Source: Thermoplasmata archaeon (lineage in GTDB: Archaea; Thermoplasmatota; Thermoplasmata; Thermoplasmatales; Thermoplasmataceae). From it: a stretch of DNA of 6,026 bases. The notes below the pieces were generated by a model that did not search any database, was not told where the DNA came from, and saw only the letters and a program-made list of their open reading frames with translations. Each line of letters starts with the position of its first letter. The first letter of the stretch is position 1. Below, in pieces: positions 5,417 to 6,026 of this stretch. The stretch lies in the NCBI GenBank assembly GCA_021797055.1, contig JAKAAI010000107.1:1-6026 (forward strand). Reading direction: 5' to 3'. The position numbers and the translations under genes were made by a program.

Positions 5417-5437
5417 TATACATTCAATGAATGGATA
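5417..5437. repeat. Short inverted repeat between the ABM gene and lipB
   Basis: CATTCA-A-TGAATG (5421-5433) is a perfect 13-bp dyad. It extends to TAT...ATA (5417-5437) with one mismatch per arm. The one-base centre is poor for an RNA hairpin, so an operator-like protein site is the better reading. It lies about 45 bp upstream of the lipB TATA element. It could be chance in AT-rich sequence. Confidence 0.3.
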
Positions 5438-5478
5438 CATTAAAGAAATGAAACTATTGGATCCTGTCAGCTAAGAAG

Positions 5479-5486
5479 ATATATTT
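5479..5486 (+). promoter_or_regulatory. Candidate TATA box for leaderless lipB transcript
   Basis: ATATATTT follows a purine-rich BRE-like AAGAAG and is centred about 24-25 bp before the lipB ATG at 5507, so transcription would start at or next to the start codon. The absence of any SD before this ATG agrees with a leaderless mRNA. Confidence 0.6.
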
Positions 5487-5506
5487 CAGTGGATTATCGT
5501 ATTTGA

Positions 5507-6026
5507 ATGATTATTGACCTCGGGACTAGCGACTATGGCGAGACGTTAAAACTTCAGAGAAATATGGCTGATCTGAGAAATAGGGGTCAAATCAACGATA
5601 CTGTTATATTTGTCGAACATCCCGATGTGTATACTGAAGGCCGGCATACAGAGAAAGCAGATTCGATCGATTCATCAATCAAGGTCGAAAGGGGAGGATC
5701 TATTACTTACCATGGTCCCGGGCAGATTGTTAGTTACTATATTGTAAATTTACGGGATCGTTCAATCAACATACTTGATCTGATTCATATGATACACAAA
5801 GCGACGATCCTGCTTCTTTCAGATTATAACCTCGTCGGTAGATCTGAAACCGGTAGGGAAACGGGCGTCTGGATCAAAGAAAAAAAGATAGCCTCTACGG
5901 GATTGGCAGTGAAGGAATTCACAACTTTTCATGGATCAGCACTTAATGTTTCCACAGACCTAGAAAAATTCAATCAGATCAATCCTTGCGGTTTTAACCC
6001 CCAAATAATGACTTCCATCGAGAATG
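5507..6026 (+). CDS. lipB: Octanoyltransferase LipB (partial, 3' end cut by window edge)
   Basis: Transfers an octanoyl group, in bacteria from octanoyl-ACP, to the lipoyl-domain lysine of 2-oxoacid dehydrogenases and the glycine cleavage H protein; sulfur insertion follows. 173 codons are visible and the frame is open at the edge; full-length LipB is about 200-240 residues. Family motifs are HPDVYTEGR (38-46), RGGSITYHGPGQ (62-73), the lysine motif KKIASTG (126-132, catalytic Lys127), HGSALNV (142-148) and NPCG with acyl-accepting Cys161. All key residues are present, so the enzyme looks active. The ATG at 5507 has no SD but is at TATA spacing for a leaderless transcript, and the N-terminus MIIDLGTSDYGE fits the family. 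The ABM gene ends 135 bp upstream on the same strand. LplA-type ligases share the fold, but Cys161 and the motif set point to LipB. Confidence 0.93.
   Translation, partial: MIIDLGTSDYGETLKLQRNMADLRNRGQINDTVIFVEHPDVYTEGRHTEKADSIDSSIKVERGGSITYHGPGQIVSYYIVNLRDRSINILDLIHMIHKATILLLSDYNLVGRSETGRETGVWIKEKKIASTGLAVKEFTTFHGSALNVSTDLEKFNQINPCGFNPQIMTSIEN

Noticed and set aside
5372..5506. tRNA or structured RNA gene in the ABM-lipB gap
   Set aside because: No cloverleaf arms, T-loop (GTTCRA-type) sequence or CCA-like end is present; only the short dyad and the TATA element stand out.
1..6026. Mobile element, CRISPR array or defence island
   Set aside because: No transposase or integrase frame, no terminal repeats, no regularly spaced repeats; the genes are housekeeping or ordinary metabolic and regulatory genes.

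Overview
The window reads as a chromosomal segment of an archaeon, most likely from the Thermoplasmatales/Thermoplasmatota. The evidence is an archaeal/eukaryotic-type ribosomal protein cluster (S28e, L24e), an archaeal aIF5B, TATA-box promoters, a COG1497-type archaeal regulator, moderate G+C with many AGA/AGG/ATA codons, and a mix of SD-led operon genes and apparently leaderless genes. The lineage is inferred from gene content and style; no database search was possible.

Positions 1-2687 (+ strand) hold a tightly packed translation operon: the last 12 codons of the gene before rps28e (probably rpl7ae), rps28e, rpl24e, ndk and infB (aIF5B). Gaps are only 4-10 nt. In the first three junctions the upstream TGA stop is embedded in the GTGAT core of the next gene's Shine-Dalgarno sequence, so the genes look translationally coupled. 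The operon supplies ribosomal proteins, NTPs and the subunit-joining GTPase.

Positions 2684-4062 (- strand) hold a two-gene operon. speD (self-processing pyruvoyl AdoMet decarboxylase, polyamine synthesis) is followed by a CaCA-family cation/Ca2+ antiporter, joined by an ATGA start/stop overlap. The antiporter converges on infB, and the two stop codons share the palindrome TTAA, so no intergenic terminator exists. speD has a TATA box and a strong GGAGG site, which together place its start at 4062 rather than at the longest-ORF start, 4119.

Positions 4063-4249 are an AT-rich spacer carrying the speD promoter. Positions 4250-5002 (- strand) encode a winged-helix COG1497-type regulator. It is transcribed divergently, across 78 bp, from a small antibiotic-biosynthesis-monooxygenase (ABM) fold protein at 5081-5371 (+) that keeps the Asn/Trp/His triad of IsdG-type heme-degrading enzymes. 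A TATA-centred small dyad in the shared spacer could serve both directions.

Positions 5507-6026 (+) hold the 5' part of lipB (octanoyltransferase), cut by the window edge after the catalytic Cys. It is preceded by a TATA box at the spacing expected for a leaderless transcript.

I see no transposon, CRISPR, tRNA, rRNA or obvious defence or novel multi-gene system. The most interesting points are the speD-antiporter coupling, the COG1497/heme-monooxygenase divergent pair, the odd infB start context, and a LipB in an archaeon where the octanoyl donor is unclear.
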